Of a stretch of DNA of 5,132 bases, positions 5,052 through 5,132 are shown piece by piece. Source of the stretch: an uncultured Clostridium sp. (GTDB lineage Bacteria; Bacillota; Clostridia; TANB77; CAG-508); assembly GCA_900553365.1 (NCBI GenBank), contig USDL01000039.1:1-5132 (forward strand), given 5' to 3'. Under the pieces are notes generated by a model. It had not been told where the DNA came from and made no database searches. It saw only the letters and a list, made by a program, of their open reading frames with translations. The stretch's first letter is position 1, and every line of letters starts with the position of its first letter. Position numbers and translations under genes: made by a program.

Positions 5052-5080
5052 TTAAGAAAGGAAAATAAAATAAATATAAC
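5052..5080 (+). promoter_or_regulatory. Candidate promoter for a gene beyond the right edge
   Basis: TTAAGA (5052-5057, four of six consensus bases) and TATAAC (5075-5080, five of six) are separated by 17 bp, just after the terminator and ahead of a ribosome binding site at 5116. The predicted start, near 5087, falls in the inverted repeat that follows. Confidence 0.4.
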
Positions 5081-5081
5081 A

Positions 5082-5107
5082 TTGCACAAAATCAAAGTTT
5101 TGTGCAA
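5082..5107. repeat. 10-bp inverted repeat before the next gene
   Basis: TTGCACAAAA (5082-5091) and TTTTGTGCAA (5098-5107) are exact reverse complements around TCAAAG. The repeat starts 1 nt after the candidate -10 box and ends 8 nt before the ribosome binding site. It may be an operator or a 5'-leader hairpin. A T tract is absent (an A run follows), so it is not a terminator on this strand. Confidence 0.55.
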
Positions 5108-5115
5108 AAAGAGAT

Positions 5116-5120
5116 AGGAG
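5116..5120 (+). promoter_or_regulatory. Ribosome binding site of a gene starting past the edge
   Basis: AGGAG (5116-5120) is followed by TAAAATATAAAA to the window end, with no start codon inside the window. A start codon just beyond 5132 would give a spacing of about 12 nt or slightly more. In many bacteria rpmE (ribosomal protein L31) follows rho, but nothing here identifies the gene. Confidence 0.4.
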
Positions 5121-5132
5121 TAAAATATAAAA

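Overview
The window looks chromosomal and comes from a low-GC, endospore-forming Firmicute, most likely a member of the Clostridia. Three genes (spoIIM, yabP, yabQ) are sporulation-specific, intergenic DNA is extremely AT-rich, ribosome binding sites are strong (GGAGG type), and the proteins resemble clostridial homologues. The genus cannot be fixed from the sequence alone.

Left edge (1-362): the 3' part of a tRNA-Leu(UAG) gene with encoded CCA is followed by an intrinsic terminator. The next stretch has three ATGCAA repeats and a decayed piece of a phage-type ORF6N-domain (antirepressor-like) gene. I read this as the scar of an integrated element at the tRNA. A candidate sigma-E promoter overlapping a 21-bp inverted repeat then leads into spoIIM.

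Sporulation and division block (363-2247): spoIIM (engulfment), yabP and yabQ (spore coat/cortex assembly) and divIC (FtsB-like divisome protein) lie in one direction and end in a hairpin terminator. yabP-yabQ-divIC is a widely conserved order in sporeformers. spoIIM directly upstream, and no S1-domain gene or spoIIE downstream, are departures from the arrangement I would expect.

rho (2321-3640): a complete transcription termination factor with all catalytic motifs intact.

Right part (3641-5132): a sigma-A-type promoter (TTGAAT, 17 bp, TATAAT) sits on a 13-bp-arm palindrome, and a second palindrome lies at the predicted transcription start. It drives two overlapping genes, a 116-aa helix-turn-helix protein and a 290-aa coiled-coil protein, closed by a perfect 13-bp terminator. 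I do not recognise the pair as a named system. Its richer base composition and palindromic promoter suggest a self-regulated accessory module inserted after rho. The last 100 bases hold another candidate promoter, an inverted repeat and a ribosome binding site for a gene starting just past the edge.
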